From: Bacteroidales bacterium
GTDB lineage: Bacteria > Bacteroidota > Bacteroidia > Bacteroidales > VadinHA17
Reading direction: 5' to 3'
NCBI GenBank assembly: GCA_003157055.1
Contig: PMIG01000159.1
Coordinates: 1-5,699, forward strand
Length of the DNA: 5,699 bases
Position 1 is the stretch's first letter. Each line of letters starts with the position of its first letter. The position numbers and the translations under genes were made by a program. Of this stretch, positions 5,406 to 5,699 are shown piece after piece. Below the pieces are notes generated by a model that was not told where the DNA came from, did no database searches, and was given only the letters and a program-made list of their open reading frames with translations.

Positions 5406-5699
5406 GGTCTTCACCTCTATCTTGCCATTCAGTGCCAGCAGGCCGTTGAAAGCGAGCGACTTTATCTCATCTTCACCCGGATAAACGGTCACAGGCGCAA
5501 TAAAATGGATCATCGCTTTTATCTGGTTCACAAGGAATTCCTGGTAGGCCATTCCTCCTGTTAATATTATGGCGTCTACCTTGCCACAGAGTACAGTTGC
5601 CATTGCACCGATCTCCTTTCCGATCTGGTACGAAGCAGCATCCCTGACCAGGATCGCCTTCTGGTTGCCTTCGTCGGCCATCCTGCAAACCTCCTTGTA
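5397..5699 (-). CDS. buk: Butyrate kinase, C-terminal fragment
   Basis: The last 100 codons are present, ending at a TAG (5397-5399); the frame is open to the right edge, so the gene continues beyond the window (family length is about 355 residues). The visible part is the C-terminal lobe of an acetate/butyrate kinase of the ASKHA fold. It contains SYQIGKEIGAMATVLCGKVD (fragment residues 23-42), the nucleotide-binding IILTGGMAY (44-52) and FIAPVTVYPGEDE (66-78). The PGEDE segment and the spacing favour butyrate/branched-chain fatty acid kinase over acetate kinase. The enzyme interconverts butyryl-phosphate plus ADP with butyrate plus ATP in the cytoplasm, and usually works with phosphate butyryltransferase, whose gene would be expected upstream, outside the window. 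It faces the dehydrogenase gene tail to tail with an 11-bp gap. Confidence 0.92.
   Translation of the reverse strand, partial: YKEVCRMADEGNQKAILVRDAASYQIGKEIGAMATVLCGKVDAIILTGGMAYQEFLVNQIKAMIHFIAPVTVYPGEDEIKSLAFNGLLALNGKIEVKTYS

Noticed and set aside
5473..5688. Second minus-strand frame over the butyrate kinase fragment
   Set aside because: It is a different frame over a well-recognised Buk C-terminus; its composition is not protein-like.

Overview
The window looks like a chromosomal segment of a member of the Bacteroidota, most likely an anaerobic Bacteroidales/Marinilabiliales-type organism. The evidence is several promoter-like TAnnTTTG (-7) boxes, the near absence of Shine-Dalgarno sequences, an outer-membrane beta-barrel protein of a type common in this phylum, an XRE regulator with the Bacteroidota-style C-terminal 'FYnnGTF' motif, and a butyrate kinase. 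The taxonomic call is inferred from sequence style and not from a marker gene.

Layout, left to right. (1) Positions 1-869, minus strand: pyrK and the first 36 codons of pyrD, overlapping by 7 bp. They encode the two subunits of the NAD-linked class 1B dihydroorotate dehydrogenase of pyrimidine synthesis. (2) Positions 956-1375, minus: a small XRE-family repressor-like protein. (3) Positions 1376-1977: a 600-bp, very AT-rich stretch without a gene. It carries six copies of the palindrome TTACA-NN-TGTAA, a Bacteroidota-type promoter whose -7 box lies inside one palindrome, and a separate three-copy repeat built on AATGCTATATA. (4) Positions 1978-3921, minus: a SlyD-like FKBP prolyl isomerase followed after 21 bp by a DAACS-family dicarboxylate/amino acid:cation symporter with an unusual N-terminal membrane extension. 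(5) Positions 4018-4614, minus: an outer-membrane beta-barrel protein gene interrupted by one in-frame TAA; the remaining 35 codons stay open and end in the expected C-terminal Phe. (6) Positions 4687-5385, plus: a short-chain dehydrogenase/reductase, divergent from the barrel gene. (7) Positions 5397-5699, minus: the C-terminal 100 residues of butyrate kinase, convergent with the dehydrogenase and running off the right edge.

The genes are mostly unrelated housekeeping and metabolic functions. The two parts that deserve attention are the operator-like palindrome array upstream of the XRE gene, which has the architecture of an autoregulated switch, and the clean single-codon interruption of the outer-membrane protein gene. 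I do not see a complete new multi-gene defence or mobile system here.
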